Assembly: GCA_033964015.1 (NCBI GenBank)
Contig: JAWWUD010000055.1
Location: 697,001-761,000 of the forward strand
Source: Scolanthus callimorphus
Lineage: Eukaryota; Cnidaria; Anthozoa; Actiniaria; Edwardsiidae
Length of the DNA: 64,000 nucleotides
Direction of reading: 5' to 3'
The stretch's first letter is position 1; the number at the start of each line of letters is the position of its first letter. The notes beneath the pieces were generated by a model, which ran no database searches, was not told the origin of the DNA, and worked only from the letters and a program-made list of their open reading frames with translations. Of this stretch, positions 1 through 12,465 are shown piece after piece. The position numbers and the translations under genes are program-made.

Positions 1-817
1 AGTCGGATCGTCGGGCTTTCTCTTCTGGTTTATCGACAGATAAAAATGACCTTCGGTCTTCAACTGAGGTGGTCTTCGTTGAATGTACTCCTTGAAGATT
101 TTCACAGGACATCGTTCGCCACCGATAGCAAACATTCTTGGTGAAAAATCTCCTTTCTTGACGGTCAAGCCTCCATTCCTGGTTTTTGTTGGGCCTTCAG
201 CAAACCCTACAAACTCCTTGCCATTGTCAGCCTTGCAGATAGAGAAGTCTTGGATATTCATGCCATGGTGCTCTTGGCGTCCGCGAAGGCCAAACTGCTG
301 GGTGAGTAGCCACCACATCGTGCTTACTAACGACTCTGGGTTTGTATTTCCGAGTTTCTTGGATTTCCAAAGCTCTTCCTCTTCTTGTTTTGATACTTGC
401 CTTGCCCTGTTTGGCCGCTTGCCTCGGCCAGCTCCTCGGAGTAGCCTAGCTTTTCCCTCTAGGACTTGTTTTGACGAGCTAAACTCTCGGTCACGTTGTA
501 AAGATAACTTAAATCCTTTTTCCTTCAGATGTCTATCTATAGACGCAATCATAACTCGAAGGCTGTCTGGCTCATAATCTTGGCCATCCTTTGTCTTGAC
601 TTCTGCATAAAATCTCTCGAGCAAAAGGTTGAGATCTTCCGGCGGGATTTTTTTCGATTTCTTGGGTTATTTCTTTTTCTTCGCACCAGGATTTCCACAC
701 TCTCATCCAGAACTCGGTACTTCTTGAAGTGTTTTGGTTTTTTGCTCCATTTTTTAGCTGCTCAATTCTCTTTTCGCTAGCCTCGAAGCTTGATTTTCAA
801 AAGGGGCAGCCATTTTT
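1..817 (-). pseudogene. DUF3504/KIAA1958-like protein, N-terminal part, frameshifted, runs off the left edge
   Basis: The minus strand from an ATG at about 815 opens with MAAPFENQASRLAK, then codes in three frames in turn. From about position 640 to the window edge one frame stays open and contains STMWWLLTQQFGLRGRQEHH and AEGPTKTRNGGLT. I recognise these as hallmarks of the DUF3504 family (ZMYM2/QRICH1/KIAA1958 type), which is considered derived from Crypton tyrosine recombinases. Three frame changes lie in the first 200 bases: one where AAAAGAGAATTG lacks a base, and two at homopolymers (A7 and T5 on the coding strand). It may be a decayed repeat copy, or an intact gene with homopolymer assembly errors. 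The recombinase-like C-terminal half is outside the window. Family assignment is from memory of conserved motifs. Confidence 0.6.
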
Positions 818-1692
818 GTTTTTGTTTTCAAATTTGCCACACAAATGCTGAAATGTACACTCGCATCTGATTGGCTGTTCATAATTTCTATTGTTTGTAA
901 GCCAATCAGATTTGCTCAAGTTTGTAATCTGCACTGTGATTTCAGGTTTCTGCACTGTGATTTCAGGTTTCTGCATTGTGATTTCACTAAAACTGCACTG
1001 CTCTCGACCAATCAGAGAAGAGAAATTTTTGCATGTATATTATTAACATATTAACAATCACAAAGCTCATCACATGGAGCTTCCATCACCTACTGATGGG
1101 CATCCGAAGCACAGGGAGCCCATCAACAGGAGCCTCCATCACCTACTGATGGGCGTCCGAAGCGCAGGAGTAGACGATGAATATGTTTTGAGATGTATAT
1201 TTTTAACCCCGCGAGAATAGCCCATTTCACGGTTAAAAACGCGGCACTTTGAGAAGCCTGTATTTTACACCAAAGAGAGGCTCAAGCGGGCAATGTTTTT
1301 TTCAAGCGCGCGTGTTGTTCAAATGGCGGAAAGCGGCGAACGTTACATTGTCGCCACTACTGGCAGGTAGATCAAAATGACTTACTACAGTATTTTGGCA
1401 AAGGGAAAACAGTGCCCACAGAGAACATTGCCCGCCTGAGCCCCTCTTTGGTGTATGATACAGGGATTGTAACCGCGAAATGAGCTATTACTTGTCATGG
1501 TTACTAATGATGTGCTCTCGCTCAAAAGAAAGATGGAAATCTCTTGCCCTAGTGGGGTAGAAGGAGGCTCGTGTTGATGGGCTCTTGTTATTAAACCAAT
1601 ACACCAGTCAAAAAGTGTAAGAATTTGGGCACATACCAGTTATATTCTTACAGTGAAGACTTATATGAGACTAAGACCAGATTTACGCTGGA
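818..1692. mobile_element. Fold-back (MITE-like) element, about 1113-1585, in a gene-free stretch
   Basis: No coding signal is seen. At 936-985 a 21-bp unit (GCACTGTGATTTCAGGTTTCT) is repeated three times. At 1077-1116 and 1129-1168 a 40-bp segment is directly duplicated with 52-bp spacing. Around these are long imperfect inverted arms: 1113-1136 pairs with 1562-1585, and about 1253-1300 pairs with about 1410-1465. This gives a fold-back element of roughly 470 bp. No target duplication was fixed. Confidence 0.55.
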
Positions 1693-4654
1693 TAGTGCAG
1701 CCGCTTGGTGCAGAAAAATTGCTGAATTGTTCAATTTTATGGCAAAGCTACCAAATTTGGCACAAATAATGCTAACCACCCATAGATTAATATTACATAT
1801 GGCCCCACCCGGGTCCGCCCTGGATCCATCCCATAATTTCAGTTTTAGACGCGGGTAAGGTTGCTCGTTGAAAATGTAGATATATGTCTATTTCAAAACA
1901 TTTATGTGTATAACCTTCCATTAGCTCCGAGGAATATGGTTGTTCACAAAATATCCCATAATTTTAACTTTAAGGTGGCTCGGGAGAAAACATAAAATAA
2001 CCATTAATAAATTCTCGCAAGGGTATTATCTACGTGCTAGAACCACCAAAATTCTCACAAAGAACAATAACTATCCAAAGATTAAATCGACACATGGCTC
2101 CACCTGTGATCCGCCCTGCATCCCATAATTTCAGTTTCCGCTGTCGGTAAGGTTGCTTATTAAAAATGTACTTATCTGTTTATTTTGCAAGTTTTATGCT
2201 TGCATCCTTTCATTAGCTACAAGGAATGTGGTTATTGCAAGAAATCCCATAATATTTAATTTTAAGGTGGCTCGGGAGAAAAACACAATAATGAGAAATA
2301 AAGTCATTAGAAAATGTACGTATCTGTTTTTTCATGCAATTTTAAGTCGTATATCCTTTCATTAGCATCCAGGAATGTGGTTGTTACAGAATATCCCATA
2401 TTTTTTACTTTAAAGGTGGCTCGGGAGAAAATATGAAATAGTCATCAATAAAGTCTTGCAAGGGTTTTAGTTATGTGCTACAGCCACCTAAATCGAACAA
2501 AGAATAATAACTTACCAACATTTAAACTATGTTTTTCCTTTTCACATGTTTTAACTTTCCGCTCCATCTCTGAAAACATTTACCATGGACTTAAGTGTGT
2601 TCTAAAAAAAACGTCGGGGATTTTTGAAATTTTAAAAAGAGCCGATAGAGCCAGAATGTAGAAAAAATTCTTGAAAAGGAAATCGAATCTTAGTCAACGC
2701 TAATATGGGGTCAATGAATGAAAATAGCAAATACTGGCGAGGTTGTAACTCTAAAAAGTTGAGCTCCATAAAAAAGTTTGATAAACAATTATAACCATAG
2801 TTTAGCCCAGGATATACGCTTTAAAATGAGGTATCACGACCATTTTTGTGTGAAATTATGCCATTTTAACCAAAAAAGTACACCGAAGGTAGTCCGTAAA
2901 TGTAAGTTGTCTAAATGGAAAAAAAATCTTTGCTATCATAAATGCAATTTCAATGCTTTCGATAACGTAAATGCAGCTGCTAATCACTATTCTAAAACAC
3001 AAAAAGGACAAAAACAGATATGGAAACAGATAACGTAACCTCTAGATTTTATAAACTTTTACTAGACAAATGAAGTGTGGAATCTAAATTGTTGTCTTGA
3101 GCTAAACAATTGCCCACCTGTTTTGAAATGAATGAATATACCATTTCAGGAGGGTAGGAAAACAAATAATATTTGGTATACTTTCTTGTAGTAATTAGAA
3201 GAGCGAAGTGGTACCCAAATAGATCAAAGGAGGATGGCTGAAAATGTTCATTACAATCATGGTTTTTGCTGGTTTGTTATTTGATGCTTCATCTCAAAAT
3301 CAGAATTGCTTGGACATCCCTTCATTTGAATTGTATTTTACACCCGTTAGTCAACATAAGAAACCACGTTGGAAAATAGGCCAAACTGATTTTACCCTAC
3401 ACCCTGCCTTTGTCACGCTCTGCCATGTAAAGCAATCGGCTACCATGGTTACAAAATATTTCAAACGAACAGTTCCAAGTAGGGGGGCAACCTTACAGCC
3501 AAAGACGCTCAAGCGTCCCCTCTAGAGTGCAATAATGAGTTGATTCTTGGAATATTGGATCCATTATTCGATTCAATAATGCATTCGGCTTGGGTTCACC
3601 GTTGCTTGTTTCAACTTGTTTCAAGTTATATGTTTCTGGTACAGGGGGAAAACGTTTTTTGTTTTTCTCTGTGAAATACAAGACAGTTTAACTCATTTTT
3701 TTTATGAATATTGAAGTTTTTACTCTTAGTACTTATTGACTAATCTAAAAACAAAACAATCGTCATCATGTTATCTCGAAGGTTTACTCTATCGTTAACT
3801 TTACAAATTATGGGATGTTTTCAATCCCTTAAACCTTTTATCACACAAGTAATGACATCAACATTACATTTGTATAATTAACACACATATCCACTTATTT
3901 TTCTTATGAGCCACCTTAACAATTTAAAATCATAGCATGGAACCAGGGCGGATCCCGGGCAAGCCATGTGTCAATTCAATTTTGCATAGTTATTCTTGCT
4001 CGTGCGAATTTTGGTGGCTCTAGCATGTAAAAAATACCCATGCAAGACTTTATGAATAATTATTTAGTATTTTTCCTGAGCCACCTTAAAAGTTAAAATT
4101 ATGGGATATTTTGTAACGACCACATTCCTTGGAGCTAATGAAAGGATGTAAGCACAACATTTGCGAAATAGACAGATCAATACTTTTTCTATGAGTACCT
4201 AACCGACAACTAAAACTGAAATTATGAGATGCAGGGCAGATCCCTGGTGGAGCCATGCGTCGATTAAATCTTTGAATAGTTAGTGTGTTTTTTTGGGAAT
4301 TTTGGTGGCTCTAGCACGTAGATATTAATAAATACCCTTGCAAGACTTTGTTAATAATTATTTTATTTTTTCTCTCGAGCCACCTTACAAGTAAAAATTA
4401 TGGGATATTTGAAAAAAACACATTCTTTGGAGTTAATGGAAGGATATACACATAAAATCTTTAAAATAGACAGATACATAACTTTTTCAATGAGCAACCT
4501 TACTGGCGTCTAAACTGATATTATGGGATGGATCCAGGGCGGACCCCGGTCGGGGCCATATGTAATATTAATCTATGGGTGGTTAGCATTATTTGTGCCA
4601 AATTTGGTAGCTTTGCCATAAAACTGAACAATTTTGCACCAAGCGGCTGCACTA
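1693..4654. mobile_element. Non-autonomous DNA transposon with about 0.8-kb inverted arms and subterminal tandem units
   Basis: The left end TAGTGCAGCCGCTTGGTGCA is mirrored by the right end at 4635-4654, and the arms stay similar for about 800 bp (1693-2480 against 3780-4654). Each arm contains repeated units of about 290 bp with the landmarks CCCATAATTTCAGTTT, TAAGGTTGCTC and TTTAAGGTGGCTCGGGAGAA. The middle (2480-3780) has no recognisable transposase. Terminal TA on both sides fits a TA target duplication as in Tc1/mariner-like families, but this is not proven. Short reading frames inside are incidental. Confidence 0.7.
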
Positions 4655-5640
4655 GGAGGAACCACTGTCAGAGCCCCGTCCCTATATCCCATGCACCGCC
4701 AATAAGGTGCCGTACACTTTTCTTGGTATCATTGATCAATGCATCTTCTTTAACGGTTTCCCCCTTAGATTTAGCAACAGCTGAGAAAATTCGGCTCGAA
4801 GAGAAGCAGCGCGCATCTCGACGCGATCGTCAAAAGAAAAATGTCGAGTGGAAACCAAGGTTTGTCCGTTTCTCAGATCTCATTTTGTTTTTGTTTTGAC
4901 CTGCTTATCTGTCTGGTTGGCAGTGCGTCTCTCCATGTACGTATGTTTCTCTAAAGGAATGGTCCGTGCTTAGCGTGCGTATATCCAGTTCTGGAGCACG
5001 CAGGTAGCTGATAGAGCACGATGGCAGCGTAAGAGATTCTCTAGCTACCAGAGTGCTTTAGCAACTATCTACAAAATTGTTAAAATATCTCGTGTTTGCC
5101 AACTGCGTTCATATTAAATCCTTGCAATTTCTACCAAGATTTGAATTGAAGTCATGTAGACCATGTAGAGGAATTTATTGTGAATTTCGGTATGACTAGT
5201 TTTACGGGAAAACTAGGTGGTCTGCGTTGGCGGAGACGTGAACTAGCTCCGACGAAGGGCTAACGCTCGAAACGTCAGCACAAAACAACATTTTTCCACG
5301 GCGTTTAACATAAATCTCAACCTTTGGTTGTTGTTGTTCATGTTATTGTGAATTTCGTTCGCCAGTCGCCGGCTGTTCACACCGATTTTTGACACACAGC
5401 ATTCAAATTTCCACTAAATCCAAGAAGATTCACAGTCTTGTATTATTATATTATTTATTGTACAAAGTCCTTCAATTGGACATGCTCTTATAGCTTGATA
5501 AGCTCAATTTCCGACGTGTAGCCATGTTTTTACTGAATTTAGACACGAAAAACTTCATTGAGCGAAGCAAATCTTCCTGCTCTTTTGGCGAGTTCAAAAC
5601 ATGGGGAAGCCCCGTTCGCTCTAGGATGACTGTAACGTCG
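4655..5640. other. Gene-free stretch with a hammerhead-like remnant at 5247-5279
   Basis: I see no gene. At 5247-5279 the sequence CTCCGACGAAGGGC TAAC GCTCGAAACGTC resembles the core of a hammerhead ribozyme: a CUGANGA-like box, a GGGC/GCUC stem and GAAAC. The box is CCGACGA, so one core base deviates. Such motifs are known near the ends of Penelope-like retroelements and retrozymes. No reverse transcriptase is seen beside it. Confidence 0.3.
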
Positions 5641-5649
5641 TCAATACGA

Positions 5650-5810
5650 GCAAGGAAAAATTGAGCGTGCGTAGCGGCTCTGAAGGGAAGGGGAGGGAGT
5701 CGGGGCGAGCGAAAACTGGAAAAAGCGCGACCGCGAGGGGTTCTGGCGGTTTACGCTCTCCCCATCTCCCTCCACTTCCCTTAGAGCCGCTGCGCAGGCA
5801 AGGAAAAATT
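5650..5810. repeat. Imperfect hairpin repeat
   Basis: GCGTAGCGGCTCTGAAGGGA near 5668 is mirrored by TCCCTTAGAGCCGCTGCGC near 5777-5795. The GC-rich spacer makes two overlapping opposite-strand frames that I regard as artefacts. Confidence 0.5.
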
Positions 5811-5854
5811 AATATCAAAATATTCAAAATATACATTTTAGCGCTTGTTTGAGC

Positions 5855-5984
5855 TTAAAGGCCCATCACCAACCGAGAGCCTTTGCGGACTCTTAGCCAA
5901 TCAGAGCACCCGAAAAACAATGGATCAATTTGAAAACAAAAGAAAACGGAGCGCAAAGGCTCCCGGTTGGTGATGGGCCTTTAA
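5855..5984. mobile_element. 130-bp MITE
   Basis: TTAAAGGCCCATCACCAACC at 5855 is mirrored at 5965-5984, and the inner arms (GAGCCTTTGCG and CGCAAAGGCTC) also pair. It is AT-flanked and non-coding. TTAA at the junctions could be the target site. Confidence 0.65.
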
Positions 5985-8850
5985 AAGCGTTCATTTCCTC
6001 AACATAAAATGCTTGTAGCAAAAGGAAATGTCCTGTTGGATATTTCTCGGCCTAAAAATGACGTCAGCATGCTCAATCCATTTCTTGTTGTTCAGAGAAA
6101 TCGACCAATCAGAGCGCGCGTTATATCGTGTCTAGGTTATAATACTAAGCAACTATTAGATCAGGATGAGCATGATATTGTGCATTAATATACAATCTTC
6201 GTTCACTGGAGAGCAAAACCGAGGCCTGTGGCACGAGGTTTTGCTAATTCACGAATAAATGCGAATTCAATAATTGTTTTGTTACATTTTAAAGAAGACA
6301 AATTGATACGATGCAATATACTTATCTTACATTCAAAATGACTTGAAATTGACGAGGGGCTTGGAAACGACGCCAGCTTTGAACTTGACACGATAAATGC
6401 AATATCTGCTGCAGATATTGCATTTAGCATGTCAAGTTCACGATACATTGAGAATTAATTGTTTGCTCTCGAACAATCAGATTTGTGATTCCATTTATAA
6501 GTCTTGTTATCTTCTCTGTGTATCTGGTAGTACGTCTGTCCCGTTATACGTATATTTGTCTATTTTTACGTATATTTATCTATTTTTTGCCATCTTCTAT
6601 TTGTATCTGGTAGTGCGTCTGTCCCTGCCTACATGTATATTTGTCTACTGTTTGCTATCTTCAGTATATGTCTATTTTTTTGCCATCTTCTCTTTGTACC
6701 TGACCGCGATCTTTTTTCCCATTGTGTAGATGGTTTAAAGAAGAGATCAATCCCTATACGGGTCAGCTGGACTGGCTATACACTGGTAAATACTGGAACA
6801 GGGACTGGTCTTCCTCCCCGGAGATCTTCTAGAATCAGCGCGTTTTTAATTGTCAGAGGAATTGTACAAATTCAGCTGTGACGTCAGTCGCCCAGCATCA
6901 GATGGTGACATATAATTGATTTTAAAGCGCATTCATCTCGTAGGCCGGCGGCGAGTGAAGCAACTAAATCACTGCAAGAGACCATCCATAAAGATGAATA
7001 AATAATCTGAAAAGAGTGTGTAAAACCCGATTCTCAAAGAATATCCTTTGCTGCTTTGGAGGGCATTCCCTACAGCCAAATAAAACCACGTGTTGATAGA
7101 ATAACCGAGAAAATCTGTTTTTGATTACGTCGTAAGACAGACGCGAGATTAATTTATTAAAAAAGAGATAATTTGCGAAATTATGTTCTGTTTTTTTTTC
7201 CTGCTTAACAGTATGTCTCTTTTGTATTAAAGGAAAAGTGTTGTCCACGATTCCTCGTATTCATTACCAGTGAGGATGTATCTTATTCTTCATGAGAAGG
7301 ATTTACCGGGGGAGGGGGAGGGGGGGGGGGGGGGGCTGATTAGCTGTCAATACAACTCATTCGGGCCTAGAACACGCCGAAGCAATTTTCGCTTTTGTAA
7401 ACGATCGCTGCTTTTAGACGACACTATTAATTTTTTCGATTAGTTTGGTTGCCTCATGCTTACTGGTGACCTGACTACTAACACCAAACCTAATCATTGC
7501 GCTACGAGTGAATTCGCTTGGATTAGATAGCTTTTTAATTCGCCTTTGTCGCGCTCCGCTATCTTGAGCATGGAAACGAGGCCGAGTAGGATGCAATCCC
7601 GTTTTGGTTGTCAGGCGCTCGTTATTACGTGTACGGTTTTCAGACTTCTGTGGCAAAAATCTTTGCTGTCTACCAAATTAACATTTTCAGGAAAGAATCC
7701 GCGATATCTTCCTTGTCATGCTTCCTGCTTGGCCTCGATTCCATTCCAGTAAGAAAAACAGGATGGCGCGCGTGTGACTTATCGTACATAAATGTGTGTA
7801 TGTATGTATGACAAAGGCGAATGTAAAATTTTTCATCAGTGCCTGCAGTACGAGGCTATATTAATGATACATACTAATTGCACTACGGGATCAAAAATGT
7901 TAACGACCCGTAAAGACATCGTTCCAAGATATGGCAACGACTGTTTACGAAAGGAAATGTGCCGCGCCGAAGAGAGTTGGGAACGAAAACAAGCGATTCA
8001 CTTGTATTTTTCCACTCTTTGAAGTGGTAATTTCTATAAGCTAATCGATTCAAGTGTCTGACTTCAATGTTTTTTTTATCAAATGCATAAAGAAATTCAC
8101 ACAAAAAAAATAAGTAAACGTAGAGGAATTTAATGTAATTTTGAATGTAATTTTCAGAAAGAAATGCGAAATAAAGATGCTAGTGTTTGTATTGTATTTT
8201 GAAAGTAAGTGACAGATAGAACTAGGAAGCCATGGATCTCGAGCCGACATGACAAGCTGAGAATTCATGACTTTTTGTTTCTACTCTGAAAACGGGTTGA
8301 CCTCGATAAAGGCCGAACTGTCAAAACGTCGGACATGAAATATTCAGTGTTGTTGTATTTACATTTAATTTTTTAGTACGCCTTCCGGGTAAATTAATGT
8401 ACGGTAGCTGGCCTGGATTAGCAAAGCAAAAGTGTAAAACTAAAGCTGTGATCTCCGCGAATCCTGCAGGTTCCAGGTCATTTCACAGCTGACAAATTTG
8501 CAGTCTATCATCGACACTGACTTTCTCCATCGACTGAAAAAATAGCACCTAACGTAAGGCACAAGAACATCACAGTAGTATATATGATAGCGGTTCTGGG
8601 ACAGTTTTTGCCTCGCCACATGCGGGGTCGCCTCAAGCAGATAAGACTTCGCGTAGATTAATAATCGGCAACTATGTTTCTACGCCGGGTGGTGGGCCTC
8701 CTTGGCGAAGCTTCGAAGGCCGAGGCTCTCGCGCTCGGGGTCGAGCCCCCCATTTAGAGAGATAAAATCCTATAGGTATCACACGCACAGCTGTTACTGT
8801 GGTGGATAGCACCTACGAACTTCCATTTAGAGAGAGGCAACCCCATAGGT
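5985..8850. other. Mostly gene-free; small stem-loop, G-run, one weak exon candidate
   Basis: At 6370-6440 a stem AAATGCAATATCTGC/GCAGATATTGCATTT sits between outer GAACTTGACA/TGTCAAGTTC arms. At 7310-7336 there is a run of G. On the minus strand 7414-7650 an open frame follows an acceptor-like TTTTTGCCACAG and ends in a stop; it is basic and could be a terminal exon, but I recognise no family. At 8749-8851 CCATTTAGAGAGA occurs twice about 70 bp apart, just before the GC-rich Polinton begins. Confidence 0.35.
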
Positions 8851-11566
8851 ATGGTAACTATGGATGAATACATAGAGCAGCTCCTGGCAGAAATGCCCGA
8901 CAAGCAATCGGCTCTCCATGATGTGCTCCAAAACATCCTGGACGAGCCCATCGCAGATTCTGTGAAGGGGCGCTTGCTAAAGCCCTTACAGCCTGGAAAA
9001 TATCGACCTATCCGTCCACCTCATAAGCGTAAGGAGCGGAATGAGGAAGGCCATTGAGGAGGAGTTTGACCCTATCCCTCGCCAGAAAGCTCGGACATCC
9101 GTGAAAGAGTACCAGGATGAGATCCTGGACTTGTATGTTCATGGAGAACAAGAAGAAGGCGGTCTGACCTTTAGGCGGACCCCCTGGGTGATCGGAAACT
9201 TTCTCCGGGGGTGGCAGATGGATGTGCCCAAAGGGCATCCTCGTGGTGCAGACCTTAGGGCTTTCCTCGAGGAAGTGGAGCCTGAAATCCATGACAAGCT
9301 CGAGGAAGAGATCAAGGCTCTGAATGGTGTGAAGTTCCAGCTTGCTCTCAAGGTCGCGCTTCGGAAGGACAACCAAGACGGTAGTGAGGAGTACTGCACC
9401 ACAAGCAGGAGGCTCTCCTGCAGAAGAGTGAAATGAGGGAGGCTCTCAATGAAGCTTTCCCAAAGATCCAGGAAATACTCGAGAAGTGGACGCAGAGAGG
9501 GTCTGGCTGGGTTGTAGATCATGTAGAGACCCTTTGGATAGACATTGCCAGATATCAGCCTTTTCGGGGCGGGTCCTACATCTCCACTCCCGACATCTGT
9601 AAGGAATAACAAGGCGGTCATCAACGTGAAGAACAAGGACGACCACTGCCTCAGCTGGGCTCTACGCGCAGCTCGGGCACTGCCCCCGCCACACCACGCA
9701 GAAAGGACGACCTGGTACCCCCTCGAAGATGGCCTTGGTTTCGAGGGAATCGAAGCCCCCACGCCGATCTCGCAGATCCCAAAGGTGGAGCGGCAGAACG
9801 CCCTGGCCATCAACGTCTGGGTGGGACAAGGGGGTGGTTGTCCACCACATCAGCAAGCAGCCGCAAGAGATAGCAAGGATCAACCTGCTGCTGATTGGGA
9901 AGGCCGGCAAATTCCACTACACCTGGATGAAGGACCTCAACCGTCTTCTCTACGACCAGAGCCTTTACCAACATCGCAAGCACTTCTGCGAGCGCTGTCT
10001 GCACGGCTACTCCAGAGAGGGCCTGCTGGACGCCCACAGGCCAGATTGCCGCGGAATCGGACAGACGGCTGTCCGGGTGGAGATGCCAGAGGAGGGCAAG
10101 AACAAGCTCACCTTCCAGAACCACCACAAGCAGCTGCCAGCCCCTTACACCATCTATGCGGACTTCGAGGCTCTCATCACGAAGATCCAAGGGGCCGCGC
10201 TTGACCCCACCAAGAGTAACACCGCGAAAACCCAGCATCATGAGGCCTGCAGCTACTGCTTCATCGTGGTGCGGTGCGATGGCCAGACAGAGGCGCCCAT
10301 GGAATACAGGGGCCCAAATGCAGCAGAACATTTCCTTCGAGCGATGCAGGGAGGAGAGTGCAAAATCAAGGGTGTGCTAGCCGATCCTAAGGCCATGAGG
10401 ATAATGCCAGCCGACTGGCAGGCCCACAACACCGCCGAGAGGTGCCATGTCTGTGAGAAAGAACTCGCAGGAGACTCCGTCCGAGACCACTGCCACATCA
10501 CCGGAAAATATCGGGGGGCTGCCCACAATGCCTGCAACCTGAAGCTGCGGCTAAACCCAAAGACCATGACGATCCCAGTGGTCTTCCACAACCTGCGGGG
10601 CTATGACTCCCACCTGCTGATGTAGGCCATCTCGAGGGTGGAGGGCAGGGTGAGCTGCATCCCCAACAACACGGAGTACATCTCCATAAGTCTCGGGCAG
10701 CTCCGCTTCATCAACAGCGCCCAATTCCTGCTAGCCTCCCTTGACAAGCTGGTGAGCAGCGCCACCGGCCTAGGTGGAAAGTGTGGCGAATGCGATAAAG
10801 ACCTGAAGAGAGAGATAACCAGGCACTGACAATTCGAGGGTGTCTGTAACTGTGGAAGACCCTTCTCAAAGAAGCTCAATCCAGAGCCTCTTGCAACCAC
10901 CAGACGATACACCCTGCACAGCGCCCATCTTCTGGCCCGCAAGGGCGTCTACCCTACGAGTACATGGACTCATGGGAGCGCAGACCAGGCTCCCACCAAA
11001 GGAGGCTTTCTGCAGCAAGCTCACCGACGAGCACATCAGCGATGAAGACTATACCTACGCCCAAAAGTCTGGCAGACCTTTGGGTGCCACAATCTCGGGG
11101 ACTACTGCGACCTATACTGCCGCGCCGATGCCCTCCTGCTGGCAGATGTCTTTGAGGCATTTCGGAAGACCTGTCTGAAGCAGTATGGCCTCGACCCGGC
11201 GCACTACTACACTAGCCCGGGGCTTTCATGGGACGCCCTTCTCAAGAAGACATACTCGAGGCCGAAGGGAAAAACATCAAGAAGGCGAAGGGTGTGAAGA
11301 AGGCCGTTGTGAAGAAACACATCCGACACGAGCAGTACAAAGAGGCTCTCTTCGAAAAGCAAACCTTTCGCCACGGCATGGATGTCCTGCGGTCAGAGCG
11401 CCACCGCATCTACGGGCAGCACCTGAACAAGGTCTCGCTCTCATCCTTCGACTCCAAGCGATGGATAGCTGAAAATGAGGTAGACACGCTGGCCTATGGG
11501 CACAAAGACGCCCTCCCACCCGGTATGACTGTGCCATGTGCGATGGATGAACTGCTCAGTGACTAA
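8851..11566 (+). pseudogene. polB: Polinton family-B DNA polymerase, catalytic core deleted
   Basis: Fragments in several frames, in the right order for a Polinton polymerase. These are an N-terminal region (ILDEPIADSVKGRLLKPLQP, VRNNKAVINVKNKDDHC), a Cys-rich segment (HFCERCLHGYS), exonuclease motif I (YTIYADFEALI), an endonuclease VII/HNH-like insert (CHVCEKEL, DHCHITGKYRG, at about 10440-10550), VFHNLRGYDSHLL, and the start of the palm region ending at SPGLSWDALLKKT (about 11250). The sequence then jumps directly to the family C-terminus (VKKAVVKKHIRHEQYKEALF, VSLSSFDSKRW). Motifs A, B and C, which carry the metal-binding aspartates, are missing. An in-frame TAG at 10623, where CAG would be expected, and several frameshifts add damage. 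It cannot be functional. Base composition is much more GC-rich than the flanks. Confidence 0.85.
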
Positions 11567-12459
11567 GGACGCGATCAGGTGGCAACCGTGTGTCAGGAGG
11601 CACCACGAGGAGCTCCTCACGGACGAAGCCCGTTCAGGGCCGTCCAACAAATAATAGAGCACAGGCTCACCAGGCTTGATCACCGAGCACCCAAGCCGGT
11701 ACACCCAAGAGACCACACAGGGTCAGTCGCGCGACGATGCCCACCTTCCAGCTCGCCCGGAGCATAGAGATACCGAACACCAACGTCAGAGGGTAGTCTC
11801 TCCTTAAGACCAACAGACCTTTCAGGAACAACAGAAGAGGGCTTTTGCGTCACCGATTTGGCCTCAATGGCATCCAGAGGCTTCTTACCGATCAAGCGAG
11901 TTGGCTCGTTGTTCAAAGCAGATACCACGGCGGGCAATCAAGTCACCCACTCAACCGATCGATTTCCCTCGGAAAGTAGCATCTCCTGAGCGTATTAGTG
12001 CCCGAAGAGGGGCTCAGCTAGAGTCCGGTTGAACCGCTCCACGATCCCCTGATCCTGGTGGATGTCCACACGCCCACGCCGGACTTCTGTATCGTGCTTA
12101 GCCAGTAGCGGAGTCACGGTGCCCATGAATTCCTTTCCCGGGTCGACCTGGAGCAGCTTCGGCCAGGTCAGAGCGCTTCGCTTGTAGATGCGCTCGAACG
12201 CCCCCGCGACTTCCATCGCTTCCTTAGAAGCAAACGGCTCAGCCTCCTTGTAGCGCGAGGCAACATCGACGACAGTCAAGACCAGAAGCCCTAATTTCCC
12301 CCACACGGCACCCACTCCATCACCTCTTGAGCCACCGGAAGTATGAGACCGCTTTCGCTCGTGGGCAATGGACCCGCGATCCTGGAAGGTAGTGATAGCC
12401 GCAGTCTTCCTCTGGATCCAGCTCTTTGTACTTGGGGCATCCATAATTCTCCAAATCAA
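11441..12459 (-). pseudogene. int: Polinton retroviral-type (rve) integrase, decayed
   Basis: The segment 11995-12459 retains the DDE core landmarks: VVDVASRYKEA, LQVDPGKEF and QGIVERFNRTL. It is followed in other frames by the C-terminal portion (VSALNNEPTRLIGKKPLDAI, VRYLYAPGELEGGHRRATDP, and PGEPVLYYLLDGPERA at about 11600-11690). These match the tail of integrases from cnidarian Polinton-like elements. In-frame stops at about 11995 and frame changes at about 11700 and 11940 break the gene. It lies tail to tail with the polB remnant. Confidence 0.8.
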
Positions 12460-12465
12460 CGCTCT

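Noticed and set aside
7310..7336. G-quadruplex regulatory element
   Set aside because: It is a simple mononucleotide G-run in gene-free sequence, with no gene nearby to regulate.
9139..9813. 224-residue minus-strand open frame, and similar minus frames to 10942
   Set aside because: They lie antisense to the GC-rich polB remnant; long antisense frames are expected from its composition, and they show no family motifs.
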